Notes under the pieces: model-generated
What the model was told of the DNA's origin: nothing
What the model saw: the letters and a program-made list of their open reading frames with translations, nothing else
The model's database searches: none
Position numbers and translations under genes: made by a program
Origin: Cunninghamella blakesleeana
Taxonomy: Eukaryota; Mucoromycota; Mucoromycetes; Mucorales; Cunninghamellaceae
Length of the DNA stretch: 64,000 nucleotides
Reading direction: 5' to 3'
NCBI GenBank assembly: GCA_017871115.1
Contig: JAFCIZ010000007.1
Span: 682,001 to 746,000 of the forward strand
Part shown: positions 48,862-60,910 of the stretch, piece by piece
How positions within the stretch are numbered: position 1 is the stretch's first letter
Layout: each line of letters begins with the position of its first letter

Positions 48862-49755
48862 TATTATAGGCTAATCTTTGTTACGCCAGTTCCATTTTAT
48901 ACAGAAACAAACTATGGACTTTTTAGATTATGTAGAAGGTTGGAAACAATATTTGTTTTATTTCAATTAAAATATACTTTATTATAACACTTGACTTTTT
49001 ATTTCTTTATTTTACAAGTAGTTTCACAAACGAATGTAGAGCTTTTCCTTCAGGTGATGCTGGTGACTGTGGTGAAGGTAAACCTACATATACATATATA
49101 GTATAATATAATATAATGTAATATAATGTAATATATATTAATATATATATATTGAACTATTATATTTATATATATACGTATGTGTGAACATATTTAAATA
49201 GATGGTTTTTGTGAATTATGGTAACAAGTTATAAAAAAATGGATAATGTATATATATTTTTACCTTCTCCTCATTATTTCCCCTTAATTTATTTTATTTT
49301 ATTACTATAATAATAGGCGAGGTGCAGCGGCAGGAATGGTTTTATCAGCTGTTTTAGGTGCATTTGTTTTACTTGCTTTAATAGGTACAATGTGTGGTGG
49401 AAGAAGAAAAAGATCAAAGGCTTGGGTAACTATAGCTGGCATGTTTGTCTTATATGGTAAATACAAATATATATATATATAATTGAATGACCAAAAAAAA
49501 AATTCTTTAGTCAAAGATTAATATTCTTCTATTGTTATTATTTTTATTCCCTTAGCCATCCCACAAGTATTTTCAATGGCCATTGTAGCTTATTTATATA
49601 ATTCCTCTTCTAATTTTTATCTTGGCACAAGATATAATGTATCTTTTATTTTATGCATTATCAGCTGGTGTCTTAGTATCTTCTTGGCTGTCATCCTTTC
49701 TTTGGTCGCTTTTCTTAGTCCTCCTGAATATGCGTATACTTCTATTCCTAATTGA
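48657..49755 (+). CDS. Four-TM claudin/SUR7/PalI-like membrane protein
   Basis: Exons 48657-48748, 48870-48938, 49022-49077, 49202-49220 (19 nt), 49317-49456 and 49556-49755 give 191 aa. Four hydrophobic segments are apparent (about 5-28, MVLSAVLGAFVLLALIG, AWVTIAGMFVLYAIPQVFSM and FILCIISWCLSIFLAVILSL). The first extracellular loop has the PMP22/claudin/SUR7 signature: Trp in ALPKWLIF, then NYGLFRLCR, then Cys pairs in TNECRAF, GDCGEDGFCELW. Fungal members include Sur7 (eisosome-associated) and PalI/Rim9. Short length and a small cysteine-rich loop leave the subfamily open. Exon 2 ends with an unusual GTTGGA donor, and exon 3 has a tandem AAGTAG acceptor. Head-to-head placement with PIL1 favours a SUR7-like role, by inference. 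Confidence 0.77.
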
Positions 49756-50023
49756 TTCATTTTCTCGTATTTTTATTCCACTGTTAAATAACTATACATA
49801 TATGTTATCGTTGATGTTATTTTATTAAAAACATTAAAAAAATAGTAAATATATTCATATAATTATTCTTCTTTTTCTATATAAATGATCATTATCTTTA
49901 TTAAAAATAAATATATTTATATATAAATCCTCTTTTTTTTATCAATTCCATTCTTATTTAATTTAATTTATTATTTATTTCATTTCAAAAAAAAATAAAA
50001 TAAAAATAAAAAATAAAAATCAA

Positions 50024-51438
50024 TCATAAATTTAATAATTGGATAGCATTCTCTCCAAGAATTCCTTTCACCGTATGACTTTCCAACCCTGCTTGTTTGA
50101 TTGCTTTTAAATTACTATCTACAGATAACCATCTTACTGAAGTAGCATCGTCATTATCTAATGGAGGGAAAAACGGATGATCAGTACCAAACATAACATG
50201 CTTAGGATCAGTAAATTGAACAGTAGCCATAATTCCAGTTTCATGATAAATGACGGCATCATAATATAATTTTTTAAGATACCAAGAAGGGGGATGGTTT
50301 AATTGTTTTGCCACCATAGGATCATGTATCACACAAGAATCCAATCTACCAGCTAAAAATGGGAGTGTACCACCAGAATGAGCAAGTAATAATTTAAGAT
50401 TAGGTAATTTATCAAAGATACCTGATAAAATAAACTGTGTGACAGCAATGGTTGTTTCGACGGGAAACCCAATAGCTAAAGGTAATACATGACCAGTCTT
50501 GATATTATGTTGGTTATCTTTGATAGGAATACCGTAATGAGGATGTAAGAATATAATTAAGTCATGTTCTTGAATGATTCGAAATAATGGAATTAATGCT
50601 GGATCATCTAACCCTTTACCACCACAGCCATTTGTACCCATAATCACACCTAGTTAAATATTATTATTATTATTAATAGATAAAAATAAAAAAAATAATA
50701 TAAGAATATTAAAAAGGGTATTCATTAAAAATGAAAATATATATAATTACGTACCACGCATATTTTTAAGGCTCTTTATATATTTTACTTGATTAATAGA
50801 TGCTTGAATATTATTTAAAGGCAAAACCCCAAATGCATATAATCTTCCATTAGCTTTGGGATCATCGCACATTTCTTGTAATTCATTATTAATATTCGTT
50901 GCCATTGTTTCGCTTGCTGTTTGTTCTTCAGGGTCATAAAAATCAAGCCATGGATTTGCTAAACTAATAACCGACTTATCTATACCATGATTATCCTTTT
51001 AAATATATATAAATAAAAAGTAAAAAATAAAAATAAGGTAAATAGATAAACATGACACGCGTCCTTTTTATTTTTATTTTTTTCTTTTTTTCTTTTATTA
51101 TTTTTATTACTATTATACCTACCATAAACTTTATTTTTTCTTCCACTTTAAAAAAACCTTCTGTTACAGGTCGACCATTTTTAGTATCTTTTTTATCTTC
51201 ATCAGGTAAAATAACTAACCGTTCAAGCCCGTTTTCTTCTAAAGGAGGTAATATTCTTGGTACTTCATTTCTTTGGCGTAATAATTCAAGGTAACTTTTA
51301 ACATAAACGTGAGTATGGATATCTACAACACTATCATATATATATATATGTAAGTAATATTAATAAATAAACATTAATAATACTAATAGTAAAATACATG
51401 GATTTATAATAGATTTACCTATAACCGTCGACAGTCAT
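50024..51438 (-). CDS. Amidohydrolase-2 family, ACMSD-like decarboxylase
   Basis: This is a metal-dependent TIM-barrel protein of the ACMSD/amidohydrolase_2 family, whose members decarboxylate aminocarboxymuconate semialdehyde or related aromatic acids, or hydrolyse lactones. Exons 51419-51438 (20 nt), 51123-51330, 50755-50995 and 50024-50649 give 364 aa, a typical length. Metal and active-site residues are in place: His12 and His14 in VVDIHTHVY, His192/His194 in FLHPHYG, His247 in LLLAHSGGTLPFLAGRLD and Asp313 in MFGTDHPFFPP. The start exon MTVDGY joins in phase to SVVDIHTH. The substrate cannot be fixed from sequence; ACMSD in tryptophan-kynurenine catabolism is one candidate. It diverges from RRP3, with no obvious functional link. 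Confidence 0.85.
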
Positions 51439-52202
51439 TGTTATATAAATAAATAAAAATAAAAAGGGGAAGAGAGAGAAAAAAAAAAAAGAACTATGCA
51501 AAAAAGAATTCCTTTTTTTAAAATTCTCACCTTTTAAAACACCGCATAACATTGATGAACTTTAAAAACATGATAACTTATCTAAATAATATTAACTTTT
51601 TTTGAGTATATAATCATTATAACATTTTTATTTATATTAATATACGTTGATTTGTTTAATAATATAAAAATAAAGAAATGTCGAAATAATAATAGTCCAA
51701 ATACAAAAGTGATAGCTACATAAAAAATATAATAAAAATAAATGAATTAATAAAAAACTACATTTATGTAGCTTTAATTCATACAAAAAAAAAAGAAAAA
51801 AAAGAGACTTTAAAAAGGAAATTTAAGCATACAGAATTAAAATATCGCCAATCTTTTTCTTTTTTATTTTATCAAATAAATTAGGCGTGATCATTCACCG
51901 TTTTTTATATCTTAAAATACATAAAATAATATTATTTTTACAATACTTTATTACATTTTTATTTGAAACTACTATTGATACAAAACGCAGTTGTTATTTC
52001 CATGGTCTTAATATTTAATTAATAGCTGTAGTAGTGAATAAAAAGAAAAAAAATAATTAGAGGCATACTCCGGCCTTATACTTAAATGTAACTCCGATAT
52101 TTTAATCGGATAGTGGCTGATTTTTTTTAAACTTTCAATTTTTTTTTTTCCCTTTCTCTTTCTTTTCTATAAATCATAGTTTTTTTTGACATATAAATAA
52201 AA
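51439..52202. promoter_or_regulatory. Divergent region between amidohydrolase and RRP3
   Basis: This 764-bp AT-rich region has a small perfect inverted repeat (TCCGAT at 52093-52098 and ATCGGA at 52105-52110) about 95 bp before the RRP3 start. A pyrimidine tract precedes the ATG. No ORF of note. Confidence 0.45.
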
Positions 52203-54048
52203 ATGCCTGAAGCAGAAATCCAAAATACAGCCATTGATATGGAAGCACTTTCAAAAAAGCAAGCCTCAGAAACTACTTTTGCTGAACTTGTAAACTATAT
52301 TTTAAATTTTTATTATTATTATTATTTTATTATGCATTATTGTAATTTTTTACTAATATATGAAATTATTATATATTTAAATATTCTATATCTTTAATTT
52401 ATGGATCTAAACATACGTATAAATAGGGTGTGTCTAAGGAATTATGTGAAGCTTGTGAAAAACTTAATTATAAACATCCTACCGAGATCCAAAAAGAATC
52501 TATTCCTTGGTCTTTAGAAGGTAGAGACATCATTGGTCTAGCTCAAACAGGTTCCGGTAAAACAGCTGCCTTTGCTATCCCTATTATTCAAAAATTATGG
52601 CAAAACCCTCAAGCATTTTTTGCTTGTGTAATGGCTCCTACAAGGTAATAAATATTAAAATAATAATAAAAAAAAAAGTACGAATTGATTTGTAATTGAA
52701 AATGAGAAACTAATTATCTATCTATATATATATATATTTATATTTATAGAGAATTAGCATATCAAATAGCAGAAACATTTGAAGGACTTGGATCAGTAAT
52801 TGGTGTAAGATGTGCAGTTATTGTGGGAGGAATGGATATGATGGCTCAATCTATTGCACTTTCCAAACGACCTCATATTATTGTATGTACACCTGGGCGT
52901 TTACAAGATCATTTAGAAAATACAAAAGGATTCAGCTTAAAAACATTAAAATATTTAGTTATGGATGAAGCCGATCGATTATTGGATTTGGATTTTGGAC
53001 CTAAAATTGATCAAATTCTTAAAGTCATTCCTCGTGAACGAAATACTTTCTTATTCTCAGCTACTATGACGACCAAAGTGGCTAAATTACAAAGAGCAAG
53101 TTTAGTTAAACCTGTTAAAGTAGAAGTAGCAACAAAGTAAGTTTTATAAGAATGATTACTATTAAGGAAGAAAAAGAAGAAAGAAAGGAAAGAGAACTAC
53201 TATATTTAAAATAATTATTAATATTTTTTTTTATTTCACTTAGATATTCAACAGTAAAAACTTTATTGCAATATTATTTATTCTTTCCTCTTAAACATAA
53301 AGACGTTTACTTGGTTTATTTACTTAATGAACTTGCTGGTAACTCTACTATTATTTTTACTCGTACATGTAATGATACTCAAAAAATTGCCATTATGTTA
53401 AGAAATCTTGGATTTGGTGCTGTTCCTTTACACGGTCAATTGGCTCAAGCTAAACGTTTAGGTGCATTAAACAAGTTTAAATCAGGATCAAGAACTATTT
53501 TAGTAGCTACTGATGTTGCTAGTCGGTAAGTTTGATTCTTAGCACTACTATTTTATTTTATTATTATTATTTTTAAAAAATTGGTTTTTTAATTATCTCT
53601 TTTTTTATTATTACCCTTATTATTGTCCTTTTTTAGTGGTATTGATATTCCATTAGTAGACGTAGTAATTAATTATGATGTTCCACAGTCCTCTAAAGAT
53701 TATATTCATCGTGTTGGACGTACAGCTCGTGCAGGTCGATCTGGTAAATCTATTACTTTTGTTACACAATATGATATCGAATTACTTCAACGTATAGAAA
53801 AGGATTTAGGACGCAAATTAGATGCTTTCCCTGCTGAAAACGATGATGTGATGTTGTTACAAGATAGAGTAGGTGAAGCACAAAGAATAGCTGTTTTAGA
53901 AATGAAAGAGCGCAATGGTGGTGGTCGTAAAGGTTCCAAACGTGGTAAAAAAGGAAATGATTCGGATAATGATGATGATAAGGATTTGGAAGAAAAAATT
54001 GATAATGGTCACCCAAAGAAAAAGTTCAAACAAAAGAAACGCCATTAA
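52203..54048 (+). CDS. RRP3: DEAD-box RNA helicase RRP3 (DDX47)
   Basis: RRP3/DDX47 is a nucleolar ATP-dependent RNA helicase for 18S rRNA maturation in the SSU processome. Exons 52203-52289, 52427-52644, 52750-53136, 53244-53525 and 53637-54048 give 461 aa. Core motifs in order: Q-motif region (YKHPTEIQ), motif I AQTGSGKT (68-75), Ia APTRELA, Ib TPGRL, II DEAD (174-177), III SAT (205-207), [21 protein letters not shown] and [32 protein letters not shown] and [20 protein letters not shown] are typical of RRP3. A basic KKFKQKKRH tail suits nucleolar targeting. The paralogous family (for example Dbp8) is less similar, so the name is well supported. Confidence 0.94.
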
Positions 54049-54320
54049 TAAAATTTAATACATATATATCATCATCATCTATATATCTAGAATACTTTAT
54101 TATTTTTTTATTTTTTTCTATCATTTAATTTATTCATTTTTTAAAAATTTTTTTAATAAAAATTAATATGCATTTTAACATTTAAACATCATTAATATTA
54201 GTATGAAAAATAATGATAAATTGATTTATTTTAATACTTTTAATAATAAAAAGAGAGAAAACGAATGATGATTATATTTACAGTAGGATTAAAAATAACA
54301 AAAAGCAAAAAATATAAAAA

Positions 54321-56267
54321 TTATGCATCTGTTGCCCATCTTGTAATATTTGTTGGACAATCTACATATTTCAATACAGCTTCTGTGATTTGAGCAGGTT
54401 CTAGCATTAATTTAGCCATACGATATTCTTTAGGACATTTTCCAATTTGCTCTACAGGACAAACTAATTCAAATGATTGTAAATTTTCAAAAGCCTAGTA
54501 ATTCGAATATATATGAAGATTTAAAAAATAATAAATAAATAATAAACATTTTTGTAAGCCAATAATTTTTTAACTTACTTTTAAAGCTACTGGCATTTTA
54601 TGTAACTTCATTCCAAAACCCATACCACGAACTTGAGTACGAGTCATAAATTCTTTATATTCATCATAGACCATTTGGAAATTGAACGTTTGAATATCTT
54701 TTTGAATAAGTTTTTTCATACTAACAATCAATACTAACTCCAATAAAGATACACCTATAATATGTACATAAATATATAAATGCGAGTTATTACTAATAAT
54801 AGATATAGATATATATAAATCATAATGACTATCACTTATTTGTTATTTACCTTTTAACATTTCTGTTTTTGAATCCGTACGTTGTTCAATACTTGCTTCT
54901 ATAAATTGAGATGCACTTAAAAATGGATGATCCGTACACAGCTGAGATACAGGTTCAAACTATATTTCAATATATCGTAGAAAAATAACAAAAATATATA
55001 TTAATGTTAATAATAAAAATTAATCCATATTTAATATAATATATAATCTCTTCTTTTCCTTTAATACTTTTTTTAATTAAAATGATATACTTTACACATA
55101 TTTTAAAAAACATACGAAGATCTTTTGTGATATCAAATATTCGACGTAAAAGAGCAACCATTGATGTATCTTCGAATACGCTCTATCGAAACAAATATAT
55201 ATACATTGTAAATGGTAACATGAGTATAAAATTTTTACAGATGTGATCATTATTCTTCCCATTATTTTTATTACCTCAACGGCTTGATTAAATTTAGTAA
55301 TAAAGGATTCATCAGCGATATCATTTGGAACAGTTAAAGCATCACGAGCCATTTCAACAAAATCACCAAATGTAGCAGGAGGGAATAAAAATATTTGACG
55401 ATGTGAAAATCTAGATTTGACACGTTTTTCTAAAAGATCCAAAGCATCCTATTTTTTTTTAAAAAAAAAAAGAAAAACATGTATCAACGGAACGATATCC
55501 AATTAACAATCACCACTTACTATTATTATTACTATTATTAAAATTGCTATCATTATTGAAAGGTAACCTACAATTCGACATGTTAAACCAATTACTGCCA
55601 ATGGATTTTGAGAACTTTGTGCTGCATCAAATAAATTATAAAGTAAAGATTGTTTAGGGTGTTGAGCAATGAGATCAAATTCTTCCAAGATAAATATAAT
55701 AGGTAAAGTGGATCGATCACCCTGTTTTAATAAAGATAAGATATACTCAAAAGATTCTGCAAAACTTGTCTATATATATATAATAGAATAAAATAAGAAT
55801 AAGAATAAATAAATAATAGAATTTTTATGATGTATTTGAACTAAACAAAAACAGAATACACTTACAAAACTACGTCGTTGATGTTGAATATGGCCTTGAA
55901 AAGCCATGAGCTGTCGCGCAATTTCAGTTAGAGCCAATCGATCTGTTGTTTCAGTTAAACCGTTCAATTTTATAGTAACAAAACCTTTTGGAAATTTTTT
56001 TGAAAGATCTTCTAAAATAAGCTTGATTAAAGTTGTTTTTCCAGTACCACGATTACCGATAACAAGACATGAATTACTTTCCCCTTTATTTATGGTTTGA
56101 AATAATAATTGGTGAAGTCGATCATATTCCTTTTCTAAACCAAATAATTTTCTTGGTAAAGATCTTTCAGATAATCGTGCTGTTAAATAACCCTTGATTT
56201 TTTTAATATCATTTTGAAGATCTTCTGTGCTATTTTCATTTATTTCGCTATGTTTCCTTTTTGTCAT
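54321..56267 (-). CDS. ORC4: Origin recognition complex subunit 4
   Basis: ORC4 is an AAA+ subunit of the complex that marks replication origins and loads MCM. Exons 55866-56267, 55572-55769, 55275-55448, 55096-55182, 54851-54959, 54579-54754 and 54321-54494 give 439 aa, nearly the human length. Walker A is GNRGTGKT (71-78), and Walker B is IFILEEFD (159-166). Family blocks include [58 protein letters not shown] (with the arginine-finger region) and the C-terminal FEPVSQ and VPLEL-type winged helix with MVYDEYKEF. There is no AT-hook extension as in fission yeast Orc4. It is convergent with RRP3 across 272 bp. The assignment is firm. Confidence 0.93.
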
Positions 56268-57498
56268 TTATATTTTTAATCTATTTTATTATATTTTATT
56301 TAAAAAGAATAAAGATAAAATGTAAAAGAGAGGGGAAGAATTTTTTAAAAAAATTAAACGTCGGCATTTAAAACTATGTGTCTAAAAAACAGAATAATGG
56401 CCATTTTCTTCATTTCTTTCTTTTATACTTTTAATACTAATATATTACTACCAATCTAATTTAAAAGCGCTTATTGAAAAAACATCTAGGCTTAAAATCT
56501 CTCGTGCAAATAAAACCAAACTCGATTTTTATCTTTTGCAACAATAAATTACCTGTCTAATATTCATCTATTATATCCAAAGTACATAGATATTCGCTCA
56601 ACATTTCTTTTTAAAAAAAAAAAAACATACAGAAAAAAATTAATATAGCCAGTAATAGGTGAATATCATGTTTTAAAAGAATAATAGACAAGTTAACAGT
56701 GATATGTATACCAATTGAAAAAATTGGTTATAAAAAAAATTACCAACGTAATGCATGACCATGAAGTAAAAAAAATGCAAAACAGTATCATCCATCCACC
56801 AAAATAAAAAAACAATTAATTACAATTACTATCTGATTGACATCCACCAAAATGTATAATCGTATTCAAATGCCCACTTCTCCTTTTCAATCAAATATAC
56901 ACAATCATCTTATTACTTCATGCTTTTCTATTTTTCCGGTGATGATCTTCAACATAACTCTGCATTAATCTCAGTTGTACATACATACAAGCATAAATAA
57001 ACCCCTAATCAGGAAAAAAATTACCAAGGAATTAATTTTTTCCATGATGTAAAAAAACAGCAACACCTCTTAGCAATCCAGTTTTAACTTTTTTTTAATG
57101 TTCAGGATAACCATCATTATTTCATATATACCTTTGATCTATATATTAGATTATTCAATTATCTCAAACTTAATTAAAGTATATTATATGGAATAATTAA
57201 AAAATTACGTAGTTGTGTTTAGTATACACTTGATATGGTAACAATCTGATATTAAAAAAGTGACTATCCTAATTCTTTCACATGAAAAATGTATACGGTC
57301 CTTTAATTAAATTCATTCATTTTTTTTTCCTTTTCCTTTTCCTTTTCTTTTCTTTTTTCCTTCCTTTCTCTTTATTTGTATACATTAATTTTATATATAG
57401 ATAAACAAAACAAAATAAAAAATAACAATTCATTTATAAATATACCATTATATAGATATTATTCTAAATATAAATAATAATTATATATATAAATCAAT
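56268..57498. other. 1.2-kb divergent intergenic region
   Basis: This lies between the ORC4 and HSL-hydrolase starts. A 38-codon ORF (56852-56968, MYNRIQMPTSPFQSNIHNHL...) and a Met-less 30-codon stretch near 56455-56545 (ALIEKTSRLKISRANK) look mildly coding but are too short to assign. T/C-rich runs at 57315-57370 probably belong to the downstream promoter. Confidence 0.4.
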
Positions 57499-60338
57499 AT
57501 GTTGGATCACTTAGTGGGAAAACCTTCCGCCAATTGGAAGCGCACGCAAGTGTTACTGATGATGAGTGTGGGGTAAAAAAAAAAAATTGATCGCATAAAT
57601 AAGATCTATAAACCTTACAATAAAAAAATCCTACTTTTTTTACTATTAAAAATAATCATCACTACAATTAGTGTTAATACTAATTATATTTTTTTATTAT
57701 TTTACCTTATATTATTTTATTCCAGTTGGTGGGTACTTGTAAAAGGAGATACAAATCGTTTACCTAAAGTTTTTCAAAAAATAAATAAGTCACTTGGTAA
57801 GCTATTATTTTTTTTTGATTGATTTTCATCAAAATCAGCATCATCATCTATTATTATTACGACGCTCATGTGATCTTATATATATAAAATAATGACATAT
57901 GCCTTTATATTTTACTTTATTTTTAAAAACAGTTGGTACTTCGCCTTGGAAAATCACAGTATCAGCATGGCTAGCTTATTATGTCTTTCAAAACTTCTTT
58001 CATCTGATTGGTTTAAATGGTAAAATAAAAAACTTTATTTTATTTCATTATTTGCATATGATATTATTGATATAAATTATTTACATATTTTTTTTCTTTT
58101 TTTGTAATTTTATATAGCACCTGAACCATTAGCTAGATTGGTAATAATGATATTAATATCTATATATATAATTATATAATAATAATAAAAACATATCTAT
58201 ATATATATATATATATATAATAACGATAAAGAAATCAATCTTATACTGCTTTTTTTTTTTGTTACATCATATTTTTCCTTGTAGTACAAACGTAGTTATT
58301 TTCGTGCTACTTGGATATTGACAGCCTTAGATGCGGGGTTCTTTACAGCCATGTCCTTAAAACCTAATTGGTTACGCCATCTTTGTTCTGTACTTTTTTC
58401 CTTATATTATTTAGTCTTTGCCGATGATGCAGAAGAAAAAGTAAGAAGAGTACGAGCCACAATGTCTGTTGAACAAATGCGATTATCATGGGAAAAGGGG
58501 GCTGCCAATCCTATTTTATCTGGTTTATCCAAAATATTAAGGCCTAAATTTACTATACGACAAATCTTTCAAGTAGAACGCCCTGATTATCACCAACATT
58601 TACCTCCAACTGAAGTGTATTTCTTTTATGCTGGACATCCCGATACCTTGGCACAACAAAACACCATCTTATTACAATTCCCAGGGGGTGGGTTTGTTTC
58701 AATGCCTCCTCCTTGCCATGAAGATTCTATTGCCGCTTGGGCAAAACAAACTGGCCTACCTATTCTTAGTGTCAATTATAAAAAAGCACCCGAATATCCT
58801 TATCCTTGGCCAATTGATGAATGCTTTGACCTTTATGTCACTTTGGTTCGCGATCGTGGTAAATCTTTTGGACTTTCTGGAGAAAAAGATTTAAATATCA
58901 TCGTCATTGGTGATTCTGCGTAAGTTTATATATATGTATATAAATATATGCGTGTGTGTTTTTTATTTTATTACATTTTATTTTTTTTAAAAAAAAAGTT
59001 ATACTAAACTAATTGCTGATTTTTCTTTATTTTTTTTTCCTTCTACTCCTTTACTTTTAATTAATAAATAGTGGCGGAAATGTAACATCAGCAGTAACAT
59101 TAAAAATATTAGCACATAACGAATACATTGAACATAAAGAAAGAACACCAGATGAACCTTTACCACACTATTTGACCATTCATCAACAAGAACCTTTATT
59201 TAATGAAATACTTCCAGTACCTATTGGGCTTATCTTAATTTATCCAGCATTAGATTTTGAATTATCATGTTGGATGTCACCTAATCAATTACAATTAATT
59301 CGTGCTGAATCCAAAACACAACTTTTCCGTTCTGGTTCTTTGGAAACATTATGGCAAACCAAAGATCATTTTAGCCATGTAAGTCCTTTAAGTGTGGTAC
59401 CTGATACTGAAAAACCAAGTTTGTGGCGACGAGCTTATAATAGTGCTATATCAAATAATAAAAGACCTAAATTACAGTATTCTCGTGACCCATCTATTCG
59501 TGAACGTGTGCAACAATTGGATTACGATAAAAGTGCTTGGGCTTCTTCTCGTTTAGCTATGACTAGTCGTATGAGCTTTTTCAATGATCGTATTATTACT
59601 CCTGATATGGTAAAAAAAGAAAAAAAATGAAAAATATAAACAGGAAAAAGAAAAAAGATTAATATTAATTCATATTTTATTTGTTTTTTGTTTTTTTTTT
59701 TCAATATTATTTTTTTCATTAATATATAGATGCGTGCCATGGCTATTTGTAAGTACTATACTACCATTATTATATTAACTATTATTTTTTTAATTTTTAA
59801 TTATTAATAACGTATTTTGTTAAAACTATCATTGTATATTAATCTGTTTATAGTATACCTTGGTCCTCATGCTAATCCTGATTTTGAAGCTGATTATTTA
59901 TTATCACCCATTGTCGCACCATTAGAACTTCTCGCTAAATTCCCAAGAGCCTATATGATGTGTGGAGAAAAAGATCCATTTGTAGATGATACCGTTATAT
60001 TTGCTAGCAGAATTCGTCAAGCTAAAATGAAATATAATTTAAACCCATCCAATCGTGATGTCCATGTTAAATTTTTAGAAGGCATCAGCCATGCTTTCTT
60101 ACAAATGATGGCCTTTTTACCTGAAGCACCTCAAGCTGCTAAAACCATTGGTGTTTGGATTCAAGATTTGGCTAGTGACCATACTCATCTTCAAACCTCT
60201 ACTTCTTTTGTTAGATCCTTATCCTCAGGTATACCTAGTAATAAAGTAGATGTATCTTCTCATGTGGCTGAAATTATTACTAGTGAAAAGGATATGATTC
60301 ATCGTCGCAAACAACAGCTAGTCGATGCTTTATATTAA
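57499..60338 (+). CDS. HSL-type alpha/beta hydrolase with non-canonical oxyanion motif
   Basis: This is a hormone-sensitive-lipase family esterase or lipase, probably membrane-associated. Eight exons (57499-57572, 57726-57796, 57933-58019, 58118-58140, 58285-58919, 59072-59609, 59730-59748, 59854-60338) give 643 aa. The N-terminus has hydrophobic segments (VLLMMSVGWWVLV; VSAWLAYYVFQNFFHLIGL; HLCSVLFSLYYLVFA). The nucleophile is Ser296 in GDSAGGN, split by an intron, with Asp523 in CGEKDPFVDD and His562 in EGISHAFLQM. The usual HGGG block is instead QFPGGGF (217-222), with Pro at the His position. Two exons are only 23 and 19 nt, encoding APEPLARL and MRAMAI. It could be a sterol-ester or acylglycerol hydrolase; the substrate is unknown. 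Confidence 0.86.
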
Positions 60339-60910
60339 TATTTTATCATTGCTATTATTATTATTATTATACTTGTTTATATATAATATTTTTTAAATAT
60401 TTGTAAATTATAATTAAATAAAATGAAAAAAATCAGATGATTATAGAATATATACACATATATAGTTTATATTAGAAAAATAAGAATAGAAAAAATTTGT
60501 TAATAAAGTTTTTTTACTACACGAATATTAAGAATTCAACTAGAACATTGAAAAGTTTACTTGGACAAAGAGACATGATAAATATGATTAAAGTCAAGAT
60601 CATATATATTGCTTTGTTTGCAATAATTAAAATAAAATTATCATAAGAATAAATAAGTATTCATTACAATTTTTAAAAAAATAGCAATAACAACAAACAT
60701 TTATACTCTCTTCGAAGGAAAGGAGTAAAAAAAAGAAATATAGTCTTAATTAAGTTCTAAATTCAAAATCTAAAAAGGCTTCGGAGTTGGAATTTTTCTA
60801 ATAAAATTAGTTCATTCTCACTCTCTTTCTCTTTTACATATTTATTTCATTTATTTTTCTAAACCTATCGCTTTTTATTTTTTATTGTTTATTGTTATTG
60901 TTATATAATT
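60339..60910. promoter_or_regulatory. SEC6 upstream region
   Basis: This 572-bp spacer between tandem genes contains the 3' UTR of the hydrolase and the SEC6 promoter. A CT-rich tract lies near 60815-60835. No ORF seen. Confidence 0.5.
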
